Of a stretch of DNA of 64,000 nucleotides, positions 8,427 to 17,006 are shown one piece after another. The DNA lies in NCBI GenBank assembly GCA_017470935.1, contig JAFUXG010000006.1, forward strand, positions 86,872-150,871, given 5' to 3'. Position numbers and translations under genes: made by a program. The notes under the pieces are model-generated. The model made no database searches and was not told the origin of the DNA. It saw only the letters and a list, made by a program, of their open reading frames with translations. The stretch is from Lachnospiraceae bacterium. Its GTDB lineage: Bacteria; Bacillota; Clostridia; Lachnospirales; Lachnospiraceae. Numbering within the stretch: the first letter of the stretch is position 1; each line of letters begins with the position of its first letter.

Positions 8427-8732
8427 TTACAATTCTTTAAGAAAGCAAAGAAGATAATTCTGCTGGGATGGGTTCAATCTGCTGATAGCATTGAGTAATT
8501 CAAGCTGTGTATCATTAAGTAAAACAGTTTTATCGTTGTTATCAAGAAAGAATTGGGACAGCGTGATACCGTATGCATCACAGATTTTTTGCAGGGATGG
8601 AATAGAGGGCAGTGTGTTTTTGCGATACCAGGATGATATTGTTGACTGAGTTAACCCGGATTGTTCTGCAAGCTGATACTCACTCCAATGACGTTCCTCT
8701 CTCATATTACTTATTTTGTCTAAAATTCCCAT
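8427..8732 (-). CDS. XRE-family transcriptional regulator
   Basis: A 101-residue protein with an N-terminal Cro/C1 helix-turn-helix (SEYQLAEQSGLTQSTISSWYRK, residues 18-39) and a short helical C-terminus. A complementary AGGAGGT site precedes the start. It is divergent from the Ig-like surface protein gene at 8932, and the region between them holds repeated GCGTAT sequences, including a 6-5-6 inverted repeat at 8805-8821. It probably represses itself and perhaps the surface protein; that is inferred from the arrangement. Confidence 0.82.
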   Translation of the reverse strand: MGILDKISNMREERHWSEYQLAEQSGLTQSTISSWYRKNTLPSIPSLQKICDAYGITLSQFFLDNNDKTVLLNDTQLELLNAISRLNPSQQNYLLCFLKEL

Positions 8733-8804
8733 AAATACCTCCTATTATTACTTTAATTTTGCGTATATTTTAGATAAAAAAGCGTTGCAAATTAATGCGC
8801 AAAA

Positions 8805-8821
8805 GCGTATAATAAATACGC
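8805..8821. promoter_or_regulatory. Candidate XRE operator
   Basis: GCGTAT-AATAA-ATACGC is a perfect 6-bp inverted repeat. Extra GCGTAT copies at 8761-8766 and 8894-8899 flank it in the divergent intergenic region. Binding by the adjacent XRE protein is inferred. Confidence 0.5.
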
Positions 8822-8931
8822 ATTTAAATAGTAGTATATGCAGAATATAAATCTGGTATTACAGATTTGTGCTTTATATGTTACTTGAATAATGCGTATA
8901 TCTATATTTTATAAGGAGGATAAGGAAAGAT

Positions 8932-11184
8932 ATGAGGAAAACAAAATCATTAGCTGCAATTGCGTTATCCATGGCAATGCTGCTAACCATGGTTCCGGTT
9001 GTTCCTGCAAAGGCTGCCGTTAAGGTGTCAAAGGTTGCAGTCGCCAGTGCTACTTCAGGAAGCACAAAAAAGGTTGTTGTTGCTAAGGGTAAGTCAGTTA
9101 AGCTTACAACAACAGTGACAGTAAAGCCTAACAAATCAGCTAACAAAAAGGTATCTTATAAGAGCGCAAATTCGAAGATTGCATCAGTAAGTAGTAAGGG
9201 TGTTGTTAAAGGTAAGAAAGCAGGATCAACAAAGATCACTGTTACATCAAAGAAGGATAGTAAGAAAAAAGCAGCTATTAAGGTCACCGTTAAGAAAGGT
9301 GCGGTGACATCTGTTGCGTTAGATCAGACAACAGGTACTATCAATGTGGGTGATACGGTTGCCCTTAAGGCTACAGTTAAGGCAAAGAAGGGTGCTGATA
9401 AGACCATAGCCTGGAAATCATCAAGCGATGCAGTGGCAACAGTAAGCAGTAAGGGTGTTGTTACAGCAGTAGCTCCAGGCTCTGTAGTTATCACAGCACA
9501 GGCTATTGACGGCTCCGGTAAGAAGGCAACATATACAGTTACTGTATTACAGCCGGTTAACCTTGCATCTATGGAGGTGCAGAATGCACAGTCACTTGTA
9601 TTCGCCCTTGATAATCCATGCGCACTTGATATGTCTCAGGTTGAGGTCAAGATAAGACAAAATGCAACAGGTACATTTAATAGAAAGCTTACAGTTGATA
9701 CACTGACTTCTGCTGACAGTGTTAATTACAGTCTTGTTATTAATTCAAAGACCAGAATCAATGTTGGGGATTATGTTCAAGTCTCAGTTCCTTCTCTTAC
9801 TGGTACAGCCAAGACTATTGAGAAGCAGTATATGGATCAGATATGTGCATTTACAGAGGATAGTGTTGTTTCTTGGAAAGTTAACGAATATGGTACACGC
9901 TCATACTCTTTTGATGAAAGAGGTTATGGTGCCCTTCAGATTATCGGTCTTCCTGCCGGACTTACAGCTGAGGAAAAGAATGGATCTTTGATTGTAAAAG
10001 GTATTCCTACAGCAACAGGAGTAACTAATGCAACCTTAACTGCAGTTGATGAGATTGGTAATACACTTACACAGACAGTTAAATTTGTTGTATATAAGAA
10101 TAGTGTATATGACAATGATGGAAATATTACAGAACAGGGAGTACTTGTAGGTGCTGCAACTGAAAAATATGCACTTGCAGCTACAACAGACACTAATAAC
10201 TTATCATTTAGTTTCAATTCCATATATGGTGGTAGCAGTAATTACTATTACTCAGTAATCAATGATGCAGCCACAGGTCTTGAGGTTAGCAACAGTAAGG
10301 TGACAGGATCTGATGGCAAGGACTTAAAGCTTGATGGATATATATGTTATAATAACAGCACTTATTATTCAGGTTCAGGTCTTTATTCATATGCAAAGAT
10401 AACAGCACCGGGTACATATGACATAGTTATCCGTGCATATGATAAAAAAGATGTTGACAATTATATAAGTGATTCTAAGAAGTATCCGGTAAATACTATC
10501 AAGAAATGTGATGTTACTGTAAGGGTCAATGTTGCACAGGGTGTTACTGTTGCAGGTATTGTTAAGGATGCTGCAGGTAATCCGATTCCAAACGCAGACC
10601 TTACATTTACTAATAAGAATCGTGCAGATAAATATACTACAAGTAGATGGGCATATTCAAGTTCTTCCACGACAGGTGTTGGTGCATACTCTGTTGTACT
10701 TTCGCCGGGAACATATGATATTGAGGCAAGCTATTCTGCAGGAATATCTGACAGCTCAGAGGCAACTAATTATCTGTATAGTCAGGCTCTTACAGAGACA
10801 AAATCCGGATTTGATATCGCACTCAACCTTTACAAGGTGTCTCTTGTAGGTTCGAAGACACAGGTTATTGGTCAGGATGGTAATGAGGATGATGTTACTA
10901 TGAAGGACGTTGTGGAGAGTCTTTCATGGAAGAGCAATCATGAATCTGTGGGTTCTGGAGATACCTTATACTTGAAGGCAGGTACATATACATTAGAAGC
11001 TGAGGAAATTATTAGAACTACTGATTATACAAAGAGTCCTTCAACTACTACATATTCTAAGGCCTACTATACGGCTACAGTTACAATTACTAATGCAGCT
11101 GTACAGGTTAGTGTAGAAAAGCCTAGAATGGAAGCTCTTAAGAGCTCTTCATCAAATGTTGACAGATATTTATACATTTATTAA
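8932..11184 (+). CDS. Large secreted Ig-like (BIG2) and carboxypeptidase-regulatory-domain protein
   Basis: A 750-residue exported protein with a signal peptide (about residues 1-29, ending AKA). Two BIG2-type Ig-like modules follow at about 30-125 and 128-205, each with the SVSSKGVV / TVSSKGVVT signature. Next comes a cadherin/putative-Ig-like stretch near 320-395 (GLPAGLTAEEKNGSLIVKGIP), and a carboxypeptidase-regulatory-like beta domain near 540-620 (VAGIVKDAAGNPIPNADLTF). It is low in cysteine and rich in Thr/Ser/Lys. There is no LPXTG or S-layer motif, so attachment is unclear. It probably acts in surface structure or adhesion. It is divergent from an XRE regulator. Confidence 0.8.
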   Translation: MRKTKSLAAIALSMAMLLTMVPVVPAKAAVKVSKVAVASATSGSTKKVVVAKGKSVKLTTTVTVKPNKSANKKVSYKSANSKIASVSSKGVVKGKKAGSTKITVTSKKDSKKKAAIKVTVKKGAVTSVALDQTTGTINVGDTVALKATVKAKKGADKTIAWKSSSDAVATVSSKGVVTAVAPGSVVITAQAIDGSGKKATYTVTVLQPVNLASMEVQNAQSLVFALDNPCALDMSQVEVKIRQNATGTFNRKLTVDTLTSADSVNYSLVINSKTRINVGDYVQVSVPSLTGTAKTIEKQYMDQICAFTEDSVVSWKVNEYGTRSYSFDERGYGALQIIGLPAGLTAEEKNGSLIVKGIPTATGVTNATLTAVDEIGNTLTQTVKFVVYKNSVYDNDGNITEQGVLVGAATEKYALAATTDTNNLSFSFNSIYGGSSNYYYSVINDAATGLEVSNSKVTGSDGKDLKLDGYICYNNSTYYSGSGLYSYAKITAPGTYDIVIRAYDKKDVDNYISDSKKYPVNTIKKCDVTVRVNVAQGVTVAGIVKDAAGNPIPNADLTFTNKNRADKYTTSRWAYSSSSTTGVGAYSVVLSPGTYDIEASYSAGISDSSEATNYLYSQALTETKSGFDIALNLYKVSLVGSKTQVIGQDGNEDDVTMKDVVESLSWKSNHESVGSGDTLYLKAGTYTLEAEEIIRTTDYTKSPSTTTYSKAYYTATVTITNAAVQVSVEKPRMEALKSSSSNVDRYLYIY

Positions 11185-11302
11185 TTGACAATCTCGAACT
11201 GTCAGCAATTTTGAGGAATCTTAAAGCACTCCTTAAAAAATAAATGAGAAACTGCAATCCAATCTTTTCTCTCATTGCGCCTGGCTGGCAGTCGATTTTG
11301 TA

Positions 11303-11336
11303 GCCCTCATCCGTTTATACGGATGGGGGCCTTTTT
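11303..11336 (+). terminator. Terminator after the Ig-like protein gene
   Basis: GCCCTCATCCGT and ACGGATGGGGGC form a 12-bp stem with one G-T wobble and a TTAT loop (11303-11330), followed by CTTTTT. The gene-free stretch 11185-11581 otherwise holds an AT-rich region and the nested inverted repeat at 11509-11579. Confidence 0.85.
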
Positions 11337-11508
11337 AAGTAATTAAAAAAGGTGTCATGATTACATATGACTATAGCAAAGCCTTTTGAATTATTACTCA
11401 TACAAATATTTGAACCAAGGAATAGTGGAATTTAAAAATTCATTTTAGGGTTGCAAAAAATAATATTTGTTAGTTGCATTATTACAAAAAATATGATATA
11501 AAATAACT

Positions 11509-11579
11509 GAGGAAACTGTTCTCGAACCTCTTGTCCAGTCTGTTTCAAACTGTTGACTGGTTCTATGGATGGTTTCCTC
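11509..11579 (-). repeat. Nested inverted repeat (71 bp) abutting the nuclease-like gene
   Basis: GAGGAAAC (11509-11516) and GTTTCCTC (11572-11579) are perfect outer arms. Inside, CCAGTC (11535-11540) pairs with GACTGG (11555-11560), and GAACC/GGTTC gives an alternative pairing. It starts two bases after the stop codon of the minus-strand gene. It could be a long terminator or a separate structured RNA; the poor T-tract argues against a plain terminator. Confidence 0.6.
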
Positions 11580-11581
11580 GA

Positions 11582-12136
11582 TTATTTTCTGTCATAAACT
11601 TTTACTATTTCCCTATTTCGTACCAAAACAATTTTCCTTACGAAACCAACCTGTGGTGAAGTATATAACCCCATAATCTGCCTATTTATTTCTTCTAAAT
11701 CCAACGGACAATCCGAAACATCTATAACAAAGTTATCAGCTTGTTTTCTTTTTTTCGCCATCAATCCCTTGATTAAATATTTTCCGCTTCCAGTAGGTGA
11801 TTTTAAATCAAATCTTTCACCATCAATCAGATAATCAGGTGTTTGTATGCCGGGCGGGAACATGATTTGTGGTACAAGTTCAACCTTCTTTCCGTATTTA
11901 TTAGCAAGCATTTCAGCAATTGCCAGTTCCGCTTTTGATGGCTCAAGAACAACATGGTGACCATCAACTATATATTTTGTTCCTTTTACAATATATTCCT
12001 GTTTCTTGATGACTTGGCCTGTATTCTTTTGTGTAGCTATCCAATCCTTTGTAATATCCATGAAAAGTAGTATAGCATCTGTTTTTTGTATTTCAATCAT
12101 ATTTGAAAATAAAATGAAAAATGGGTATTTATTCAT
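11582..12136 (-). CDS. CdiA-CT-like PD-(D/E)XK nuclease domain protein (stand-alone)
   Basis: A protein of up to 184 residues. The core has EPSKAELAIAEMLANKYGK, then VPQIMFPPGIQTPDYLIDGERFDLKSP, a pattern seen in C-terminal toxin nucleases of CdiA-type proteins and in related phage or mobile-element proteins. PDYLIDG and FDLKSP supply plausible Asp and Asp-x-Lys metal-site residues, with a conserved basic stretch later. No secretion domain or obvious immunity gene adjoins it. The start is uncertain: the first 25 residues look non-specific, and MDITKDW (ATG at 12061) may be the true beginning. Family placement is by pattern memory only. Confidence 0.55.
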   Translation of the reverse strand: MNKYPFFILFSNMIEIQKTDAILLFMDITKDWIATQKNTGQVIKKQEYIVKGTKYIVDGHHVVLEPSKAELAIAEMLANKYGKKVELVPQIMFPPGIQTPDYLIDGERFDLKSPTGSGKYLIKGLMAKKRKQADNFVIDVSDCPLDLEEINRQIMGLYTSPQVGFVRKIVLVRNREIVKVYDRK

Positions 12137-12331
12137 TTGTTGAATAAAAGTCTTTATATAAGGCTATATGAAAGCCTGATATATATATATTAATTCACCC
12201 TGATATATTGACTTGAAGATACAGTTTGATATTGATATAATGAGCAAGTAATATATTAATACATTAACTATTAAGATAGATGTGCCTGGCAGCTGTAGTG
12301 GCAGAGACAGGCAAGGAATGGGAGCTTAAGC

Positions 12332-13225
12332 ATGGAATTACAGCAATTACAATACTTTCTTGTGGCAGCGAGGTACGGACATATTACAAAGGCAGCTAAC
12401 TCCTTAAGGATAGCACAGCCTGCATTGTCCCAATCCATCAAGCGTCTAGAGACAGAGCTTAATGTTAAGCTGTTTGAAAGGAGGAAGGGCGGTATTGCCC
12501 TTACAAACGCAGGTAAGCTTCTAGAAGAGGAGATAAAGCCGGTGATGAAGACACTGGATAATCTTCCAAAGAAGCTGGCAGAGGCAGATAAGAAGCAGAA
12601 GCAGACGATTCATCTTAACGTGTTAGCCGCGTCTATTCTTGTGACCAACTGCATAATTTCATATAAGGCAAAGCATCCTGAGATTAATTTTGAATTTGAG
12701 CAGAGTCCCAAGGCAGAGGATTATGATCTATGTATAACAGCGTCTCTTCCGAAAAATAATACAGCCTCTGATCAGATCACTCTTGAGGAGAAGTTCTTTC
12801 TTGCAGTACCTGCCTCCTCTAAGTACGCCGGATATTCTGGGATAAAGCTGTCGGAGGTGGCTGACGAAGGCTTTATCATGATGGCAGACACCAGACCCAT
12901 TCGTAATATATGCGACCAGTTCTGTCTTGAGGCAGGCTTCTCGCCGAACATTGTGTTTGAGAGTATGAATTTCGAGTCTGTCAGAAGCCTTATAAGTGCA
13001 GGACTTGGAGTGGGCTTTTGGCCTGAGTATTCATGGGAGAGCGCAAAGCCCTCTGAAAATGTTGTTCTGCTTCCCATTGTGGGACAGGAGTGTAAGCGTG
13101 ATATAATAATTGCCTATGGGCAGCAGACCTCAGGCAGTAAGATTGTAAGACAGTTCTATGACTTTTTGATAGAGTTTGCAATGGAGTGCAGGGACAGACA
13201 TAACAGAAGTCTCGGCTCAGCATAA
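12332..13225 (+). CDS. LysR-family transcriptional regulator
   Basis: A 297-residue LysR regulator. It has an N-terminal winged HTH (LQYFLVAARYGHITKAANSLRIAQPALSQSIKRLE, about residues 5-39) and a C-terminal substrate-binding domain of two alpha/beta lobes. A GGGAG site lies upstream of ATG 12332. LysR proteins often control a neighbouring divergent gene, here the nuclease-like gene 200 bases away, but nothing in the sequence proves this target. The inducer is unknown. Confidence 0.88.
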   Translation: MELQQLQYFLVAARYGHITKAANSLRIAQPALSQSIKRLETELNVKLFERRKGGIALTNAGKLLEEEIKPVMKTLDNLPKKLAEADKKQKQTIHLNVLAASILVTNCIISYKAKHPEINFEFEQSPKAEDYDLCITASLPKNNTASDQITLEEKFFLAVPASSKYAGYSGIKLSEVADEGFIMMADTRPIRNICDQFCLEAGFSPNIVFESMNFESVRSLISAGLGVGFWPEYSWESAKPSENVVLLPIVGQECKRDIIIAYGQQTSGSKIVRQFYDFLIEFAMECRDRHNRSLGSA

Positions 13226-13302
13226 TTAGCAATAGGGGTATATACTTTATTGTGTAGTTCTATAAGGATAGAATAATGAGTTTTGTACAGAGGTATAGTT
13301 AG

Positions 13303-14106
13303 ATGAGCTTTTCATGGGAAAATGAATGGAGATTACAGAATTTAAAGGAGGAATCCTTTCTTACAAAGCACATCATGGATAAGACACCGGGGTGGGTGCG
13401 GTTTGTGAGGCGTAAGGTTCCGGCGTCACTCAGGCGTACTCTTGAATCTGCATTTGGCAAGGCATTTTTCATGGTGTTCCAGAAGGGGACAGGCATAATT
13501 GAAAAGACATATAAGAAGGATGAACAGCGGCACACTTATAAGACTTCATCGAAGAAGCTAAGAAGAGAGGGCTTTAGTGCAGCGGGAGTAAGGCGGTTTG
13601 ACAGACAGGCGAAGCGGACAATTGTTAAAAATTCTATAATCTCACTTTTTGAAGGGCTGGTGCTTGGGCTTGGGGGAATGGGCATTCCTGACATTCCTGT
13701 TTTTGTGTCGGTGATGTTAAAGAGCATTTATGAGATAGCCATAAGCTTTGGTTTTGATTATACGTCGGATGAGGAGAAGCTTTTCATACTCAATATTATT
13801 GATACTGCCTTGAAAAGCGGAGATGAGCTTAGGGGTAAAAATGAAAAGCTTAACAGGCTTATTGATGCAATGTCAGAAGCAGATGATGAGGATATGGATG
13901 AGCATGTGATAAAGCTTATGATCTCCAGACAGGTTGATTCATCTGCAGAAGCCTTATCAAAGGAGCTTTTGTATGGAAAGTTTATACAGGGAAAGGCTAT
14001 AATTGGTATTATTGGGGGTATGAATGACGTTACATGTCTTAAGAAAATAACAGATTATGCGGTGCTTAAGTATAAGCGGAGGTTTTTGATTAAATATAAG
14101 GAATAA
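13303..14106 (+). CDS. EcsC-family protein
   Basis: A 267-residue protein with the EcsC signature: basic N-terminus, then a hydrophobic helix pair GLVLGLGGMGIPDIPVFVSVMLKSIYEIA (about residues 119-147) and YTSDEEKLFILNIIDTAL. EcsC proteins are membrane-associated and of unclear function; in Bacillus the name comes from the ecs ABC operon, but no such operon is next to this gene. The downstream gene is 85 bases away and encodes an HD-domain protein. Confidence 0.75.
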   Translation: MSFSWENEWRLQNLKEESFLTKHIMDKTPGWVRFVRRKVPASLRRTLESAFGKAFFMVFQKGTGIIEKTYKKDEQRHTYKTSSKKLRREGFSAAGVRRFDRQAKRTIVKNSIISLFEGLVLGLGGMGIPDIPVFVSVMLKSIYEIAISFGFDYTSDEEKLFILNIIDTALKSGDELRGKNEKLNRLIDAMSEADDEDMDEHVIKLMISRQVDSSAEALSKELLYGKFIQGKAIIGIIGGMNDVTCLKKITDYAVLKYKRRFLIKYKE

Positions 14107-14126
14107 TGATCAAATATTCACAACAC

Positions 14127-14161
14127 AATATATGTTATTAATGAGTTTCGCAAATGGTTAG
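14127..14161. repeat. Second copy of the 3266-3300 leader sequence
   Basis: This 35-base stretch matches 3266-3300 at 30 positions, with an uninterrupted core TGAGTTTCGCAAATG. Both copies lie 28-31 bases before a GTG start codon (3328 and 14192). It could be a shared leader or regulatory site, or a relic of a dispersed repeat. Confidence 0.55.
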
Positions 14162-14191
14162 GATTAAAATTAAGTGAGAGGATAAGGGAAA

Positions 14192-14851
14192 GTGAAAAAA
14201 GAAGATGAAATAAAAGTAAAAAACGATGATAATGTTGGCAATACTGCATTTACGGTTTTATTAGAGGATATGATGACCCTGCGTAATGCCGAGACTAAGG
14301 AGCATATATGGTATGTAAAGGAGTATTCCAGGGTTATTTCCAGGGCTTATGCAAAGCATTTTCCCAGGTCTAGAATGAGTATGCGTAAGCAGGAGCTTAT
14401 AATAGAGGCGGCAGGTATCCATGATGTGGGAAAGCTGATCATGCAGGATTGTCTGTTGTATAAGCAGGGAAGAATGTCGGCTTATGAATTGGAATTATAT
14501 AAAAAGCATACCATAAAAGGCGGACAGATAATAAAGTCACTGTCTTCAGGCAGGGACAGGGATTTTGAAAGAATATGTTATAATGTATGTGTGTATCATC
14601 ATGAAAAGTATGATGGTACTGGCTATCCCTATGGTCTTAAGGAGGATAAGATACCGATTGAGGCTCAGATAGTGGGGCTGGCAGATATTTACGATACCTT
14701 ATTAAGGTGCAGGAACAGAGAGTCATTTACAAAAGAGAAAGCATACCAGATGATAATGAATGCAGAGTGTGGTCTGATATCTCCAAGACTTACAGAGTGC
14801 TTTGAGGCTGTAAGGGATGAGCTTGAAGGTATTAATTATGTAGTCAGATAA
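14192..14851 (+). CDS. HD-GYP-type domain protein
   Basis: A 219-residue soluble protein containing an HD phosphohydrolase fold. HDVGKL supplies the metal-binding HD pair, HHEKYDGTGYP matches the HD-GYP motif (GYP in GTGYP), and DIYDTL follows. HD-GYP proteins typically hydrolyse c-di-GMP. Translation starts at GTG 14192 after a GAGAGGATAAGGG region. There is no receiver or membrane domain, so its input is unknown. It ends 17 bases before the glycosyltransferase fusion gene and may share its transcript. Confidence 0.82.
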   Translation: MKKEDEIKVKNDDNVGNTAFTVLLEDMMTLRNAETKEHIWYVKEYSRVISRAYAKHFPRSRMSMRKQELIIEAAGIHDVGKLIMQDCLLYKQGRMSAYELELYKKHTIKGGQIIKSLSSGRDRDFERICYNVCVYHHEKYDGTGYPYGLKEDKIPIEAQIVGLADIYDTLLRCRNRESFTKEKAYQMIMNAECGLISPRLTECFEAVRDELEGINYVVR

Positions 14852-14868
14852 AGAAGAGGGGCGTTGTA

Positions 14869-16962
14869 ATGAATATTGGTTTGTTTACAGACACATATTA
14901 TCCTGAATTAAATGGAGTTGCCAATTCAGTGTTTCTGCTGAAAAAGGAGCTGGAAAAGCGGGGGCATAATGTATATGTTATCACTACAAAGACCCCGGGA
15001 GCACCTGCTTCAGAAAAGGGTGTTTTCAGGGTTCCTTCCAGGGCGGTATCATTTGTTCCTGAAAGAAGGCTTGGACTTTTCTATCATCCAAAGATTGCGC
15101 TTCAGATACACAAAATGAAGCTTGATATAATACACACCAACACAGAATTCGCAATAGGGGTGTTCGGGCGGATAATGGCACATGAGCTGTTTGTGCCTGT
15201 GGTGCATACCTATCATACAATTTACGAGGATTATGCACACTATCTTAAGCAGTATATATCCAGCGAGAAGAGGGCAAAGCAGTTTGCAAAGATGTACAGC
15301 AAGTTCAGTGTAAGAGGGGCTGAGGAGCTTATAGTGCCTACAGAGAAGGTTGCTGAGCTTATGCGCAGATACAAGGTGAAGCCGGATATAGATGTAATTC
15401 CTACAGGAATCGATATCTCCAAGTTCAGGGACAGGGATAGTGATTCAAATAGGGCAAGGCTTAAGACATCCCTTGGTATTCCTAAGGACAACAAGGTGGT
15501 TTTGTATCTTGGAAGAGTTTCTGAGGAGAAGAACATCGATGAGCTGATGGATTACATGGATGATTATATGGATGAGCATGATGATGTAACATTTCTTGTG
15601 GTGGGTGACGGACCCCATAAGAGCACATTGGAAAAGAAAGCCAAGGGTCTTAAGAATAAGAAACAGATGATATTTGCAGGCTCCAAGCCATGGGATGAGA
15701 TCAATCATTACTATCAGATCGGGGATGTGTTTGTATCTGCCTCAACCAGTGAGACCCAGGGACTTACCTATATCGAAGCCCTTGCCTCCGGGGTTCCTGT
15801 TGTGGCAAGAAAGGACCCATGTCTTGACGGAGTGCTTTTCCACGGAGAGAATGGGTACGAATTTGAGGATGAGGAATCATTTATTTCAGGAATCAATGCT
15901 GTACTGTTAAATGGGGAGCACATTGATTACAGAAAAAGGGCTTTGGAGAGCGTTCAGAAATTCTCCACAGACCAGTTCGCTGCAAAGGTGGAGAATATAT
16001 ACTATCATGTCATAAAGAATCACAGAAATATGCTCATCCGCATGGCCAACAAGGTGGCTGACAAGATAGGCTATGAGCGGACGGGGGTTAAGCCCCTAGG
16101 CGGAAACATGGCGGTGGCCCTTGGCAATTCTGATATGGATGCAAGCAAGATCGCTCTTACCATGAAAAATCTTGACAGGCTATCCTATACTGAAGCAGCA
16201 AGGCTTATTGATACGGCACTTGAGAGCGGCATAACCATGTTCGACCATGCAGCTATATACGGAGATGGCAGATGTGAGGAGCTGTTTGGCCAGGTTATAT
16301 CCGAGAATAAGGGTATGAGGCAGCGTATGCGTATCCAGACCAAATGCGGATGCTATCAGGGCTATTACGATCTGTCCGGGGCTCATATACTTTCCTCTGT
16401 TGAAGACAGCCTAAGGCGGCTTCAGACAGACTGTATAGATGTGCTGCTGCTTGGAAGACCGGATTATCTTATGGATATTAATGAGGTTGCTGAGGCTATA
16501 TATCAGCTTAAGAAGAGTGGCAAGGTAAGACAGTTTGGTCTTTCACATTTTGACGGTGAGCAGATAGAGCTTCTGCTGGCATCCTGCAAGGAAACATTTC
16601 TCATTAACAGAATATCCTGCGGGGTTGCCTCTGGCGCAAAAATAGATGAAGCTTTAAAGCTTGTGAATAAATGTGGTCTATACGGGATCACTGTTCAGGC
16701 GACGGATACCCTTCCCACAGAGGAGGTCTCTCCGGAAACAATAGCTGTGATCAGGAGACTTTCGGAGGAATATAAGGTGTCAGAAAGGGCTATTGCAATG
16801 GCATGGAGCCTGCGGCTTCCTGCAATGCTGCAGGTGGCAGCAGATATTACTGATGCTGATGATATCAATGCAGTCTGTCAGGCGGCGAACATTAACATCA
16901 CAAGGAAGGAATGGTACGAGATTTTCTTTACAATTTCACACAAACATGATAAAGTTTTATAG
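14869..16962 (+). CDS. GT4 glycosyltransferase fused to an aldo/keto-reductase-like domain
   Basis: A 697-residue, uninterrupted fusion. Residues 1 to about 390 form a GT4 glycosyltransferase (FTDTYYPELNGVANSV, LGRVSEEKN, SASTSETQGLTYIEALASGVPVV), like enzymes that add sugars to diacylglycerol or lipid acceptors. From about residue 405 comes an aldo/keto reductase barrel of the YdhF type. It keeps Asp459, Tyr464 (DHAAIY) and Lys492 of the catalytic tetrad, but the His expected in LLLHRPD is Gly529 (LLLGRPD). The barrel may bind ligand or NADP without normal reduction. No frameshift or internal start suggests two separate genes. Confidence 0.85.
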   Translation: MNIGLFTDTYYPELNGVANSVFLLKKELEKRGHNVYVITTKTPGAPASEKGVFRVPSRAVSFVPERRLGLFYHPKIALQIHKMKLDIIHTNTEFAIGVFGRIMAHELFVPVVHTYHTIYEDYAHYLKQYISSEKRAKQFAKMYSKFSVRGAEELIVPTEKVAELMRRYKVKPDIDVIPTGIDISKFRDRDSDSNRARLKTSLGIPKDNKVVLYLGRVSEEKNIDELMDYMDDYMDEHDDVTFLVVGDGPHKSTLEKKAKGLKNKKQMIFAGSKPWDEINHYYQIGDVFVSASTSETQGLTYIEALASGVPVVARKDPCLDGVLFHGENGYEFEDEESFISGINAVLLNGEHIDYRKRALESVQKFSTDQFAAKVENIYYHVIKNHRNMLIRMANKVADKIGYERTGVKPLGGNMAVALGNSDMDASKIALTMKNLDRLSYTEAARLIDTALESGITMFDHAAIYGDGRCEELFGQVISENKGMRQRMRIQTKCGCYQGYYDLSGAHILSSVEDSLRRLQTDCIDVLLLGRPDYLMDINEVAEAIYQLKKSGKVRQFGLSHFDGEQIELLLASCKETFLINRISCGVASGAKIDEALKLVNKCGLYGITVQATDTLPTEEVSPETIAVIRRLSEEYKVSERAIAMAWSLRLPAMLQVAADITDADDINAVCQAANINITRKEWYEIFFTISHKHDKVL

Positions 16963-17006
16963 ATTTTGTTAATATAAGAATGAATAATAAGCATAAGGAG
17001 AGAAGG

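Noticed and set aside
16453-16455. Gly529 as a sequencing error for His
   Set aside because: His (CAT/CAC) to Gly (GGA) requires at least two or three base changes, so a single error is unlikely.
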